64,000 nt of DNA from Cutibacterium avidum ATCC 25577 (GCF_000227295.1 NZ_JH165054.1:1629625-1693624); one strand, 5' to 3'. Shown: positions 1 to 9,363, counted from the stretch's first letter. Program-made: numbers and translations. Notes: a model not told the origin generated them from the sequence alone.

Positions 1-607
1 CGGGAATGATCTTGTTGGGGCAGAAGATGTGGTCAGCGAGCACGACCTGGTCGGCGGCGGTCGTCGACGTCAATCCCCAGTGATCTTCAGAGTCGAAGGC
101 GGTGTGAGTGGCACCCATGCGGTGCATCGCCCGGCGGACCCCGTCGGCCCTACCAACCCTGTTCCACAGGGCAGTCGCGGCGTCGTTGCTGGAGTTCTCG
201 ATCATGGGGGCCAGAAGGTCCTTCTCGGTTCCGGAAAGCTGACGTTTCTCACCCGCAGCCTGAATCATGACCGTCTCCATGATTGCCAGCTTGATGATCG
301 ACGCGGTGATGTAGTGCGTGGCCCCGTGGTTGAGAACGTGGATGTTGCGTTGTCCATGCACCCTCATGGCGATCGACTGCTCGCCCTCACGGGTGTTGAG
401 GTATTTCTTGAGCTCGTTCTGGTACGCGAACGTGACGTAGGGCCCGGGAGCAGCCGGATTGGCGACCCTCGTCGGAGCGGGCCCGCGCGGCTCCGGGCGA
501 TCTGGTCGGTTCGCGGCCTGGACTGCCGGGAAGCCGATGGCGGCCCCAGTAGCTATGAGCAAGCCGCCCAGCGCAGAGCGCCTGGAGAATAGCGCCTTCC
601 CAGACAA
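1..607 (-). CDS. Tat-exported beta-lactamase-like serine hydrolase (3' end outside window)
   Basis: The gene reads leftward off the window edge, so only about 202 N-terminal residues are visible. I chose TTG at 607, preceded by a purine-rich GGAAGAGGGGG. The N-terminus (residues 7-31) has SRRSALGG followed by a hydrophobic stretch ending in AVQA, a good twin-arginine signal. A serine-hydrolase SxxK motif (S103-IIK106) and an SSN/SND element near residues 139-142 match class A beta-lactamase/penicillin-binding folds. The KTG motif would lie outside the window. Many such actinobacterial proteins are serine hydrolases of unknown substrate, so true beta-lactamase activity is not claimed. Confidence 0.75.
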   Translation of the reverse strand, partial: MSGKALFSRRSALGGLLIATGAAIGFPAVQAANRPDRPEPRGPAPTRVANPAAPGPYVTFAYQNELKKYLNTREGEQSIAMRVHGQRNIHVLNHGATHYITASIIKLAIMETVMIQAAGEKRQLSGTEKDLLAPMIENSSNDAATALWNRVGRADGVRRAMHRMGATHTAFDSEDHWGLTSTTAADQVVLADHIFCPNKIIP

Positions 608-650
608 TTATGTCCCCCTCTTCCACGGCCCGTTTCGTTCACATCTATTT

Positions 651-2309
651 TCACGCTGTCCGGTCCAGTGCGTCCAAATCGTCCGCATCGACGATGCGAT
701 ACGAGTACCCCTGTTCGGCGAGGAAACGTTGACGGTGACTGGCGAAGTCGGCATCGACGGTGTCTCGGGAGACGACCGCGTAGAACCTGGCCACGAGCCC
801 ATCCTTGGGTCGCAGCAGCCGGCCCAGGCGCTGGGCTTCCTCCTGGCGGGACCCGAATGCCCCCGACACTTGAATGGCGACCTCGGCACTCGGCAGGTCG
901 ATGGAGAAGTTCGCGACCTTGGAGACCACGAGCAGGTCGGTAACCCCTCCGCGGAAATCCTGGTAAATCTTTTGACGCTTGGTCGGAGTGGTGGATCCAG
1001 TGATGATCGGACACCTCAGTTCCTCGGCCAGCTCCTCCAGCTGGTCCACGTACTGGCCGATGACCAGGGTGGGCTGGCCACGATGGCGGGCCACCAGGTC
1101 CGCAACCACCCGGTTCTTGATCGGCAGGGTCGCGGCCATCCGGTAGCGGACGTCCGGTTCTGCCATGGCGCAGGTCATCCGGTCGGACTCGGGCAGGCTC
1201 ACCCGCACCTCGACGCAGTCGGCAGGAGCGATCCAGCCCTGGGCCTCGATCTCCTTCCAGGGAGCGTCGTAGCGCTTGGGCCCGATGAGGGTGAAGACGT
1301 CGTCCTCGTGGCCGTCCTCGCGCACCAGAGTGGCCGTCAACCCCAACCGACGGCGTGCCTGTAGGTCGGCCGTCATGCGGAAGACCGGAGCCGGAAGCAG
1401 GTGAACCTCGTCATAGATGACCAGGCCCCAGTCGCGGGCCTCGAAAAGCTCCAGGTTGGGGTGCACACCCTTACGTTTGGTCGTGATGACCTGATAGGTG
1501 GCGATGGTGACGGGCCGCACCTGCTTGCGTGACCCGGAGTACTCGCCGATCTCGTCGGGGGTCAAGGAGGTGCGTCGGACGAGCTCCTCCTTCCACTGCC
1601 GGGCGGAGACGGTGTTGGTGACGAGGATGAGAGTCGTGCAGCGGGCCAGGCTCATGGCGGTCGCCCCGACGACGGTCTTGCCGGCGCCGCAGGGCAACAC
1701 GACAACTCCGGATCCGCCGTCCCAGAAGGACTCGGCAGCCATCCGCTGATACGGACGAAGACTCCAGTCGTCCTCGGTCAGATCGATGTCATGGCGCTCG
1801 CCGTCGACGTATCCAGCAAGGTCCTCGGCGGGCCATCCCAACTTGAGCAGAGCCTGTTTGAGGGTGCCGCGCTGGGAAGGGTGGACCACTGCCGTCTCAT
1901 CATCGATCTGGTCGCCGACGAGGCCACGGACCGATTTGGATCGCAGCACCTCGGTGAGCACGGCCTTGTCCGTCGACACCAGGACGAGTCCGAGGGTGGG
2001 GTGCTTCTCGATGCGCAGCCGGCCGTAACGAGACATCGTCTCGGTGACGTCGATGAGGAGTCCGGAGGCCACCGGATAACGGGAGTACCTCATGAGGGTG
2101 TCGACGACCTGTTCGGCGTCGTGCCCAGCGGCCATCGCATTCCACAGACCCAGTGGGGTCAGTCGGTAGGTGTGGATGTGTTCGGGAGCCCGTTCCAGCT
2201 CCGCAAAGGGGGAGATGGCATGACGGCACTCGTCCGCCAGAGGGTGATCCACCTCCAGCAAGAGGGTGCGATCGGACTGGACAATGAGGGGGCCGGGTAG
2301 AGAAGTCAT
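651..2309 (-). CDS. XPB/Rad25-type DNA repair helicase
   Basis: A 552-residue superfamily 2 helicase, the bacterial homologue of the eukaryotic nucleotide-excision-repair helicase XPB. Residues 1-130 carry the helicase-associated domain. Walker A PCGAGKT lies near 206-212, a DEVH box at 300-303, motif III TAT near 325, and motif VI RLGRLLRP near the C-terminus. ATG at 2309 is preceded by GGAAGTG; a longer frame upstream to 2531 reads through the intergenic gap and looks non-coding. It follows the helicase-associated gene, the same pairing as Rv0861c/Rv0862c in mycobacteria, so the two probably act together in DNA unwinding or repair. Confidence 0.93.
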   Translation of the reverse strand: MTSLPGPLIVQSDRTLLLEVDHPLADECRHAISPFAELERAPEHIHTYRLTPLGLWNAMAAGHDAEQVVDTLMRYSRYPVASGLLIDVTETMSRYGRLRIEKHPTLGLVLVSTDKAVLTEVLRSKSVRGLVGDQIDDETAVVHPSQRGTLKQALLKLGWPAEDLAGYVDGERHDIDLTEDDWSLRPYQRMAAESFWDGGSGVVVLPCGAGKTVVGATAMSLARCTTLILVTNTVSARQWKEELVRRTSLTPDEIGEYSGSRKQVRPVTIATYQVITTKRKGVHPNLELFEARDWGLVIYDEVHLLPAPVFRMTADLQARRRLGLTATLVREDGHEDDVFTLIGPKRYDAPWKEIEAQGWIAPADCVEVRVSLPESDRMTCAMAEPDVRYRMAATLPIKNRVVADLVARHRGQPTLVIGQYVDQLEELAEELRCPIITGSTTPTKRQKIYQDFRGGVTDLLVVSKVANFSIDLPSAEVAIQVSGAFGSRQEEAQRLGRLLRPKDGLVARFYAVVSRDTVDADFASHRQRFLAEQGYSYRIVDADDLDALDRTA

Positions 2310-2371
2310 CACTTCCAGTATCGCCCCTGATCCCGGATTTGTTCCTGCTTCGAGGGGTCGATGGGACGTCG

Positions 2372-4501
2372 TCAGGCCGGTTGGCAGGCGGTGATCCGGG
2401 ACACCGGGACGACCGCCGCCCCGCCACCACCACGGATGACGCATCGCACCGCCCCGGCCGCGACCGCCATGATCCGCACCGTCTGACGCACTGCAGTGCC
2501 ATCGTCGATGACTCGCTCGATCCGCATCCACGCACCCTCCTGCTGGGCTTGGTGCAGCTGGGCGAGAAGCTGACGGCGATCCGAGAACCCACGGCCCTTG
2601 TTGTTGAGCAGTGCCGCGGCAAGGCCCTCCGGATCGGCCTGCGGAGCCGAAGACGTGAGGGCGTCGACCTTGGCGCGAGGGGGAGGGGGAGCCGAGAAGA
2701 CGTCGCCGTGGGAATCGCGGGCCACGGGGGACATTCCCAACTGGCGAAGGCCTGCCAGCACCTGGTCAGGTTCTGCCTGGGCCACCAGCACCTGCGGTCC
2801 AACTCGACGCAGTCCCAGATCAGTCGCCAGAGAACTGCGCAGAATAGCCTCGACGGCAGCCGGGTCGTCGATCTCCAACAGGGCACCGGCGGCGGCCACC
2901 GACACCCGACCATGATCACGAACGACGTCGTCGAGGAGGACCAGCAGACCTTGGGGAACATCGCTGAGGGAGTGATCCGTCCACCACTGACGCACACGGT
3001 CCCCAGTCCACCCGGCGTCCAGGGCACGACGCAGGCTGGTCCGGGTGAATCGCCGTACACCGGCGATCCCAGTGGACTCCCGATCGGCCAGCAGAGCCAG
3101 GTCGGTGGCGGTGTCGGGGGTCAGTGGGCCGGGGGCGATGGCGGTGAGATCGGACTGCAGGATCACCTCGTCAGTGCGTTCCGGCATGTCAGCGCAGGTG
3201 AGGGAATCGACGAGATCGGTGCGCGCTCCCAGAGCGATCATCCCCAGCACTCGGCATTCGTCGAGGACAGCCTCGACCAAGGAGTCATCGACTGTGGTGC
3301 CCGGCTGACGCCATCGGATGCGGTCGGCGACGAGGCCGGCCTTCACGGGAGTGCCGGGTTCAGCTGTGCTCAGTTCCTCGTGGACGAGGCGTCGCCACGC
3401 GCGGGCAGTTGCCGGCGACGAGGCATCCAAGGTGTTGTCCAGGCTTCCGGGAAACTGCGGGATGCGTCTCCAGGCATCGCGCAAGCTCACCCACTGACCC
3501 CACAACGAATCAGTGCGCCAGCGGTCCGCGAGCGAGGTGGGCAGCCAGCCGCGCCCGTCGGCACCGATGAATCCGCCAGCCGCCGCGACGGCGAGGTGTA
3601 CCCAGCCATCGTCCCCCGGGGCCACCCGCGACAGCACGGTGCGGGCGTCTCGCTTGGCCATGCCGCCACTGGCCAGCAGGGCACAGTCGTGACGCTCCAC
3701 CCCCTCCAGCAGGGCGGACATCGCGCTGACGGCCTCCAGCGCCGTCCCGAGGCCGGCACGATTGACCAGGGCGGTCTGACGCGGCTCGGGCCATGCTGGT
3801 GGGGTGGGGCTGGGCTGTTCGGCAAGGAGACGATTCCCGCGCAGGGGCAGGGCCACCTCACGGGGCAGGATGACGGTGTCATCGTCGAGGGGACGCAACA
3901 GGCGGTGGGCCAGCGCCATCTCGACGGGGGTCGTCGCAGTCTCGGGCGTCACCGTGCGTCGAGCATTGGGGAGGTGACCGGTGGGGGACCACACCAGACG
4001 CTCCAACACGGCGTGCGCCTTGGGGCCCGCGGCAGCCAGTCTCTCGGCCACTTCCTCAGAGCCCATGGGCATGACGGACACCGGTGCCAACCCGGCTGGG
4101 TATCCGGACAGGTGAGTGGTGACGACCTGAATGACGTGCAGGTGGCCGGAATCCTCCAGGACGAGAACCATGTCGAGCAGATCGGAGACGCCGTCCGCGA
4201 CATCGGCACGAATCGTGCCGGGCTTGGGCGGCCATCCCTGGCAGATGGCGTCAGTCAGTTCAGCCAGCGTGAGGTCTCCCAGTGCTGCCAGGGCGGTCAG
4301 CAGGCTCAGTCGCCACCGATCAAGGCTGGAAATGGCGGCATTGATGGAGGCGTGGGTGCCAGCCCGCGAAGAGACCTCAGCGAGGTCGCGTGGAGTGGGA
4401 TTCGCCAGGTCGGGGCGCAGGGTCAGAAGCCGAGAGAGCCTCTGGGCGTCCAGACCCCGAATCGTGGAGGCAAGGGTCGTCGGTTCATCAACCGCACTCA
4501 T
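2372..4501 (-). CDS. helicase-associated domain protein, XPB partner
   Basis: A 709-residue cytoplasmic protein related to the mycobacterial Rv0862c family, annotated as helicase-associated or XPB3/Ssl2-like. It has no Walker motifs. The C-terminal third contains the domain that resembles the N-terminal region of XPB, and the rest is alpha-helical and Ala/Leu-rich. ATG at 4501 overlaps the stop of the upstream membrane gene as ATGA, and the XPB gene starts 62 bp downstream, so the three genes look co-transcribed. The biochemical role is not established. An accessory or regulatory role for XPB is inferred from fixed adjacency and the shared domain. Confidence 0.8.
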   Translation of the reverse strand: MSAVDEPTTLASTIRGLDAQRLSRLLTLRPDLANPTPRDLAEVSSRAGTHASINAAISSLDRWRLSLLTALAALGDLTLAELTDAICQGWPPKPGTIRADVADGVSDLLDMVLVLEDSGHLHVIQVVTTHLSGYPAGLAPVSVMPMGSEEVAERLAAAGPKAHAVLERLVWSPTGHLPNARRTVTPETATTPVEMALAHRLLRPLDDDTVILPREVALPLRGNRLLAEQPSPTPPAWPEPRQTALVNRAGLGTALEAVSAMSALLEGVERHDCALLASGGMAKRDARTVLSRVAPGDDGWVHLAVAAAGGFIGADGRGWLPTSLADRWRTDSLWGQWVSLRDAWRRIPQFPGSLDNTLDASSPATARAWRRLVHEELSTAEPGTPVKAGLVADRIRWRQPGTTVDDSLVEAVLDECRVLGMIALGARTDLVDSLTCADMPERTDEVILQSDLTAIAPGPLTPDTATDLALLADRESTGIAGVRRFTRTSLRRALDAGWTGDRVRQWWTDHSLSDVPQGLLVLLDDVVRDHGRVSVAAAGALLEIDDPAAVEAILRSSLATDLGLRRVGPQVLVAQAEPDQVLAGLRQLGMSPVARDSHGDVFSAPPPPRAKVDALTSSAPQADPEGLAAALLNNKGRGFSDRRQLLAQLHQAQQEGAWMRIERVIDDGTAVRQTVRIMAVAAGAVRCVIRGGGGAAVVPVSRITACQPA

Positions 4502-5259
4502 CGTCGTGGCCTCGGATCCCGAGGCGTCAGCTGACGATCAATGAGAAGGAGCCCGAGTGCGAGCATCACGACGCATCCCAGGCGAGACATCCATGCGAAC
4601 TGGGCCGGCACGGTTCGTACCGGCGACTCGATCGCGCCACCGATGATGACGACGACCGTCACAGCGGTGAGAGCCTTGCTGAGGCGTCCAGCGGCGAATG
4701 GGTGACGCCATGCCAACCACCATGCGAGGAGCAGAGCCGGTATCGACAGTGGGGACCACACGCATCCCAGTGCGAGCACGACGACCCACGGCCATCCCAA
4801 CGCTCGACACAGGTCCATGATGGACCGGCTGCCGGCGGTGGCGGGCATGCGCGGATCAAGTCGCCGGGGCATCCGGACGGTCTTGAGACGTGGCGGGGGA
4901 ACCGTCGAGACGGGGTCTCCCGCCGGAGCTGCCCAGGTCGAGGAGCCACTGGCCAACCGGCTTGTGCGGATGGGTTCATGCGGATCTCGATGCTCAACAC
5001 GGGGGCCGGTCAGTCCTGCCTGGGTGGAGAACGGGTCATGGGGTTCGCGGCGGCCTCGACGACGCGGTATCAACTCGGCCAGCGGGCGGTAGTCCCCACC
5101 CTGATAACCACGGGGAGCGACTGATGGCTTCCCGGCAGCCGGGTTGGCAGGAAGGCTCGGGGCCTCGAGAGGAGCGACCCGAGGAGCTTGGAAGGCACCC
5201 GGAGCAGGACGGGAGCCGACGACGTCAACGGGTGCTCTCCTGACGGTGCTCTGTGCCAT
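4498..5259 (-). CDS. proline-rich membrane protein of unknown function
   Basis: A 253-residue protein with a long, basic, Pro/Arg-rich cytoplasmic N-terminal region (residues 1-145) and three or four hydrophobic segments in the C-terminal 100 residues (for example VVVLALGCVWSPLSIPALLL). The family was not recognised. ATG at 5259 was chosen because an upstream in-frame ATG at 5289 would reach into the probable nagB promoter. The last codon overlaps the start of the helicase-associated gene (ATGA), so translation is probably coupled. It is first in a three-gene leftward unit with the XPB pair. Confidence 0.65.
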   Translation of the reverse strand: MAQSTVRRAPVDVVGSRPAPGAFQAPRVAPLEAPSLPANPAAGKPSVAPRGYQGGDYRPLAELIPRRRGRREPHDPFSTQAGLTGPRVEHRDPHEPIRTSRLASGSSTWAAPAGDPVSTVPPPRLKTVRMPRRLDPRMPATAGSRSIMDLCRALGWPWVVVLALGCVWSPLSIPALLLAWWLAWRHPFAAGRLSKALTAVTVVVIIGGAIESPVRTVPAQFAWMSRLGCVVMLALGLLLIDRQLTPRDPRPRR

Positions 5260-5295
5260 GTCTCCATGGTAGGGGGTAGGGCCGACCAAGCGGTG

Positions 5296-5367
5296 CGCTC
5301 AGTGTGTGCGGGTCAACGCTCACAGGAGATGATTGTGATCGCTCAGAAACGCTCATCGGGCCATAAT
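5296..5367 (+). promoter_or_regulatory. nagB upstream region with four CGCTCA repeats and a -10-like box
   Basis: Between the divergent membrane gene and nagB, CGCTCA occurs four times on the + strand at 5296, 5317, 5340 and 5350. The extended form AACGCTCAC/T occurs at 5315 and 5348, exactly 33 bp apart, about three helical turns. CATAAT at 5362-5367 could be the -10 box, but no good -35 lies 17 bp upstream, which would suit an activator or repressor-controlled promoter. The binding factor is unknown. Confidence 0.4.
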
Positions 5368-5424
5368 CTCAACCTAGACACGAAGCGACGCGCGGCGTGG
5401 CCGCGCATGTGAGGGAGGGCCGAC

Positions 5425-6210
5425 ATGGAGGTCATCATCTGCTCCGACGAGCAGGCCGTCGGACGGATTGCTGCCGAGCGCATTGCCAGGGTGCTGGCCC
5501 GGGCGAAGACACCGGTGCTGGGAGTGGCCACCGGGTCGACGCCGCTGACGACCTACTCCTCACTGGCTGCTCTCGCTCAGGAGGGCAAGGCTGATTTCAC
5601 CGGTCTGCGCGCCTTCGCCCTGGACGAATACGTCGGTCTTCCCGCCGACGACGAGCGCTCCTACGCCGCCACCATCCGACACACCGTCACCGAGCAGCTC
5701 GGTCTGGACCCGGCCGACGTGCACACTCCGGACGGCATGGCGGACGACCTCGACGCGGCATGCGCGGATTATGAGAAGGCGATCCAGGAGGCCGACGGCG
5801 TCGACGTCCAGATCCTCGGTATCGGGGCCAACGGTCACATCGGATTCAACGAGCCGACTAGCTCGCTGTCCTCGCGGACTCGTGTCAAGACCCTCGCTGA
5901 GCGGACCAAGGCCGACAATGCTCGGTTCTTCGAGGAGGGCGAGAAGGTTCCCAGTCACTGCGTCACCCAGGGGCTTGGGACGATCATGGACGCCCGCAAT
6001 GTCGTTCTGCTGGCCGTCGGAGCCAACAAGGCCGATGCTCTCGCCGGAGCTGTCGAGGGTCCGGTCTCGGCGATGTGCCCGGCCTCGGTGCTGCAGTTCC
6101 ACCCCCATGTTCTCGTGATCGCCGACGAGGCCGCAGCCTCCAAGCTGGCGATGGCTGACTACTTCCGATGGACTGACGGCCAGCGGGGTGATCTCTCCGG
6201 CGCCATGTGA
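5425..6210 (+). CDS. nagB: glucosamine-6-phosphate deaminase
   Basis: A 261-residue cytosolic isomerase-deaminase converting glucosamine-6-phosphate to fructose-6-phosphate and ammonia, the last committed step of GlcNAc catabolism. Phosphate-binding GVATGSTP is at 33-40, the catalytic Asp is in LDEYVGL (D67), and the GANGHIGFNEP block at 134-144 carries the catalytic His. Length is typical for the family. ATG at 5425 follows GGGAGGG at good spacing. nagA is encoded 6 kb downstream on the same strand and is not in the same operon. The repeat-bearing upstream region suggests dedicated regulation by an amino-sugar-responsive factor. Confidence 0.96.
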   Translation: MEVIICSDEQAVGRIAAERIARVLARAKTPVLGVATGSTPLTTYSSLAALAQEGKADFTGLRAFALDEYVGLPADDERSYAATIRHTVTEQLGLDPADVHTPDGMADDLDAACADYEKAIQEADGVDVQILGIGANGHIGFNEPTSSLSSRTRVKTLAERTKADNARFFEEGEKVPSHCVTQGLGTIMDARNVVLLAVGANKADALAGAVEGPVSAMCPASVLQFHPHVLVIADEAAASKLAMADYFRWTDGQRGDLSGAM

Positions 6211-6351
6211 GACCCGTCGGTGTGACGCTTCTGGCCCGTCGGAAGCCTTCCCGTCGGGCTGTGGAAAGATCGCGGGTGGTGGACCGTCGACAAGGCTGTA
6301 GCCTTGTATGGCGGTCCATTGACCGTCATGACCAGAAGGAGTGAGCCAGAG

Positions 6352-6735
6352 ATGCCAACCGGAAAGGTGCGTTTCTACGACGCCACCAAGGGGTTCGGTT
6401 TCCTGACGAAGGACGGTGGCGGCGACGTGTACGTCAACGCTTCCGCCTTGCCCGCAGGGGTGAATACCCTGAAACCCGGTCAGAAGGTTGACTTCGGGGT
6501 TGTTGAGGGACGTCGAGGAGAGCAGGCCCTGTCCCTGCAGATCGTCGAGACCCCGGCCTCGCTGTCCAAGGCGAGCCGCAAGAAGCCGCAGGAGATGGCG
6601 GTGATCTGCGAGGACCTCATCAAGATGCTCGACAAGATGGGCAATGGCTACCGGCACGGACGTCATCCCGATCCGCGCACCGCCGGCGCGGTGGCCAAGA
6701 TGCTTCGTGCTGTTGCCGACGAGTTGGAGCTGTGA
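6352..6735 (+). CDS. cold-shock domain protein with helical C-terminal extension
   Basis: A 127-residue nucleic-acid-binding protein. The first 65 residues are a cold-shock domain with RNP1-like KGFGFLTKDGG and RNP2-like DVYVNAS. The remaining 60 residues are a charged helical extension absent from ordinary CspA proteins. ATG at 6352 is preceded by AGAAGGAG. Its stop overlaps the GTG/ATG start of the DUF3027 gene, so the two are coupled. The csp-DUF3027-DUF2530 neighbourhood is conserved in many actinobacteria, including mycobacteria. It is probably an RNA chaperone or expression modulator, and its specific targets are unknown. Confidence 0.88.
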   Translation: MPTGKVRFYDATKGFGFLTKDGGGDVYVNASALPAGVNTLKPGQKVDFGVVEGRRGEQALSLQIVETPASLSKASRKKPQEMAVICEDLIKMLDKMGNGYRHGRHPDPRTAGAVAKMLRAVADELEL

Positions 6736-7535
6736 TGACACAGGTGACGTCGAGATCGCGCGCTGCGACCCGGGCCGTCAAGGTTGACGCGACGATCGCG
6801 AAGGCTGTTGACCAGGCTCGGGAAGCGGCCGAGCGTCGCGCGGGTGACTTCGGGGTCGGTGAGCACGTCGGGACGATCGTCGAGGACGAGCGCGTTCTGA
6901 CCCATCTCTTCGAATGCCCGCATCCGGGATATCGAGGATGGCGGTGGGCCGTCACGATGTCGCGTGCCCTGCGCGGACGCAACGTCACCGTCAATGAGGT
7001 CGTTCTCATTCCGGGCGACGACTCCCTGCTGGCCCCCGAATGGGTGCCGTGGCGCGACCGAGTGCGTGCCGGGGACATCACCGCCGGCACCCTCATGCCC
7101 ACCGCTGACAATGATCCGCGCCTGGAGCCTGGTTACACCGGTGGCGAGCTTGCCGCCGACGAGGATCCGGCTGAGTGGGCTACCACCCGAGCTGTGGCGT
7201 CTGAGCTGGGGCTGGGCCGTGAGCGTTTGCTGTCGCGAGAGGGCCGTGACTCCACCGCTGAGCGTTGGCTCGCCGGTGAGGGTGGCCCTGACAACGCCAT
7301 GAGTCGTCATGCTCCTGCCAGCTGCGTCACCTGTGGCTACTTCGTGCGCTTGCAGCACTCCCTGGGGCGGGTCTTCGGGGTGTGTTCCAACGAGTTCTCG
7401 CCCTCTGACGGCTCAGTGGTCCACGTCGATCATGGCTGTGGCGGTCACTCCGACGTCGTCGAGAAGCATCGCGGTATCGAGCTGCCCGAGCCGGTCTTCG
7501 ACACCATCTCGATCGACGACTCGTTGTTCGACTGA
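6732..7535 (+). CDS. DUF3027 protein
   Basis: A 267-residue cytoplasmic protein of the actinobacterial DUF3027 family. It has a helical N-terminal region with APEWVPW at about residues 95-101, and a Cys-rich C-terminal segment (CVTCGYF, VCSNEFSP, HGCGGHSD) that probably binds a metal. The start GTG at 6732 is immediately followed by ATG at 6735, and either could serve; both overlap the stop of the cold-shock gene. Function is unknown. The constant pairing with a cold-shock gene hints at an RNA- or stress-related role, which is inference only. Confidence 0.85.
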   Translation: MMTQVTSRSRAATRAVKVDATIAKAVDQAREAAERRAGDFGVGEHVGTIVEDERVLTHLFECPHPGYRGWRWAVTMSRALRGRNVTVNEVVLIPGDDSLLAPEWVPWRDRVRAGDITAGTLMPTADNDPRLEPGYTGGELAADEDPAEWATTRAVASELGLGRERLLSREGRDSTAERWLAGEGGPDNAMSRHAPASCVTCGYFVRLQHSLGRVFGVCSNEFSPSDGSVVHVDHGCGGHSDVVEKHRGIELPEPVFDTISIDDSLFD

Positions 7536-7557
7536 GTTGTGATCCCCGGGGAGGGGT

Positions 7558-7794
7558 TCAGTGGCGGGATCGTCGCCAGCAGTATGCCGTGCCGACGATC
7601 CCCAGAGCAGTACCCGTCAGGCAGATCCAGAGCCAGTCGCGGTAGCCGTTCTCGGTGAGGTGGTCGAGCATGATCCAGCAGATGATGGACGCCACCGCGA
7701 AGGCGATGGTTCCCACGATGCCGACCGTCACCCCGTTCTCGTCGACAGGGGCGACATTGGCCTGGGTTAGCAGGTGTTCACGCTGGTTCGCCAC
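7558..7794 (-). CDS. DUF2530 small membrane protein
   Basis: A protein of about 78 residues with two hydrophobic segments (VGIVGTIAFAVASIICWIML and WLWICLTGTALGIVGTAYCW), matching the DUF2530 family. GTG at 7794 is preferred because an upstream ATG at 7836 would leave only 15 bp to the divergent permease gene. It converges on the DUF3027 gene. The start is uncertain because no strong Shine-Dalgarno precedes either candidate. Function is unknown; it sits beside purine permease genes in related actinobacteria. Confidence 0.7.
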   Translation of the reverse strand: MANQREHLLTQANVAPVDENGVTVGIVGTIAFAVASIICWIMLDHLTENGYRDWLWICLTGTALGIVGTAYCWRRSRH

Positions 7795-7851
7795 GGTTCC
7801 ATCGTAATGCCCTGCAACATGGCCGTGACATGTCATCCCTAGAATGCCCCC

Positions 7852-9363
7852 GTGCCCAGCAACACCGCATCAGCAAGATTCGACAATTGGTTTCATCTCA
7901 CGGAACGAGGATCGACGAGATCGCGCGAGATTCGCGGCGGCCTCGTCACCTTCTTCACGATGGCCTACATCCTAGCCCTGAACCCTCTCATCATCGGTAC
8001 CGCGGCGGACAAGAACGGCAAGCTCCTCAACGGGGCTCCGAAGTTCCTCGACGCCGCCGGCACCACCCTCAACACGGCTGCCATTGACGACAACAAGATG
8101 ATGGTCATGGCCGTCACCGCCTTCGTGGCTGCGATCATGACGATTGCCATGGGTATCTGGGGACGATTCCCGATGGGTATCGCGACCGGCCTTGGCATCA
8201 ACTCCCTGCTTGCCTACGTCGTCGCCCCGACGATGACCTGGTCCCAGGCGATGGGCCTGGTGGTGTGGGAAGGCGTCCTCATCCTCGTCTTCGTCCTCAC
8301 CGGCGTCCGAGAAATGATCTTCCGGGCCGTCCCGAACTCTCTACGCTCGGCGATCAGCGTCGGAATTGGCCTGTTCATCGCCTTCGTTGGTTTCGTGGAC
8401 TCGGGCGTCATCCGTCGCGGCGCCGGCACCCCCGTCACCTTGGGTGTCGGCGGCAGCCTGGAAGGCTGGCCGATCTTCCTGTGCCTGTTCGGATTCCTCC
8501 TTCTCGTCGTGCTGCACCAGCGTCACGTCAAGGGATCCATGCTCATCGCGATCATTGGTACCTCCCTGCTCGGAGTCATCATTGAGGCCATCGCTCACCT
8601 GGGACCGCAGGGCGAGAAGAATCCCACCGGCTGGGCCCTCAACGTCCCACGGCTGCCCGGGGTGGAGGACTTCCGCCTGCCCGATCTGAGCCTGCTGGGT
8701 CACGTCGACCTGTTCGGCGGCTTCCTGGTTGACGGTCACTTCCACGTCGGAGTGTTTCTGGGGACCCTTCTGGTCGTCTTCTCCCTCATGCTCGCCGACT
8801 TCTTCGACACCATGGGAACGGTTGTCGCCATCGGAGACCATGCCGGCATCCTCGACGAGACCGGCAACCCCGAGCACCTCAAGGGGATCCTCGTCGTCGA
8901 TGCCCTGGCTGCCGTCGCTGGTGGTCTCGGGTCGGCCTCCTCGGCCACCGGTTACGTCGAATCGGCCGCTGGCGTGGGGGAGGGGGCGCGAACGGGTATC
9001 GCCTCCATCGTCACCGGTATCGGATTCCTGCTGGCGATGTTCCTGTCCCCCATTGTGTCGATCATTCCCTCGGAGGCAGCCGCGCCGGTGTTGGTCTTCG
9101 TTGGATTCCTCATGATGGCCCAGGTCACCCATATCGACTGGAAGCACGTCGAGGAAGGTCTTCCGGCCTTCCTGGGCATGGTGCTCATGCCGTTCGCCTA
9201 CTCGATCACGACGGGCATCGGCGCTGGCCTCATCATGTTCTGCATCACCAAGACCATCGCTGGCAAGGCACGCAAGATCCATCCGCTGTTGTGGGTGGTT
9301 GCGGCCCTCTTCGTGGTCTACTTCGTCCAGTCCCTGCTCATGAGACTGTTTGGCCAGATGTGA
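7852..9363 (+). CDS. NCS2-family purine permease (AzgA-like)
   Basis: A 503-residue polytopic membrane protein with 12 to 14 hydrophobic segments, belonging to the AzgA branch of the NCS2 family, which imports adenine, guanine or hypoxanthine by proton symport. The N-terminal TFFTMAYILALNP and the ADFFDTMGT and SSATGYVESAAGVGEG blocks are diagnostic. The start is GTG at 7852 (GTGCCCAGC), divergent from the DUF2530 gene. Its last 26 bp overlap a convergent gene on the other strand. Purine salvage is the likely role, and the exact base cannot be told from sequence alone. Confidence 0.92.
   Translation: MPSNTASARFDNWFHLTERGSTRSREIRGGLVTFFTMAYILALNPLIIGTAADKNGKLLNGAPKFLDAAGTTLNTAAIDDNKMMVMAVTAFVAAIMTIAMGIWGRFPMGIATGLGINSLLAYVVAPTMTWSQAMGLVVWEGVLILVFVLTGVREMIFRAVPNSLRSAISVGIGLFIAFVGFVDSGVIRRGAGTPVTLGVGGSLEGWPIFLCLFGFLLLVVLHQRHVKGSMLIAIIGTSLLGVIIEAIAHLGPQGEKNPTGWALNVPRLPGVEDFRLPDLSLLGHVDLFGGFLVDGHFHVGVFLGTLLVVFSLMLADFFDTMGTVVAIGDHAGILDETGNPEHLKGILVVDALAAVAGGLGSASSATGYVESAAGVGEGARTGIASIVTGIGFLLAMFLSPIVSIIPSEAAAPVLVFVGFLMMAQVTHIDWKHVEEGLPAFLGMVLMPFAYSITTGIGAGLIMFCITKTIAGKARKIHPLLWVVAALFVVYFVQSLLMRLFGQM

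Noticed and set aside
2310..2531. N-terminal extension of XPB by 74 residues
   Set aside because: The extension is His/Arg/Trp-rich, overlaps the upstream helicase-associated gene, and ATG 2309 has a suitable ribosome site.
2339..4534. 731-codon open frame on the + strand opposite the helicase-associated gene
   Set aside because: It is antisense to a gene with clear family assignment and is rich in His, Gly and Gln typical of reverse-frame translation of high-GC DNA.
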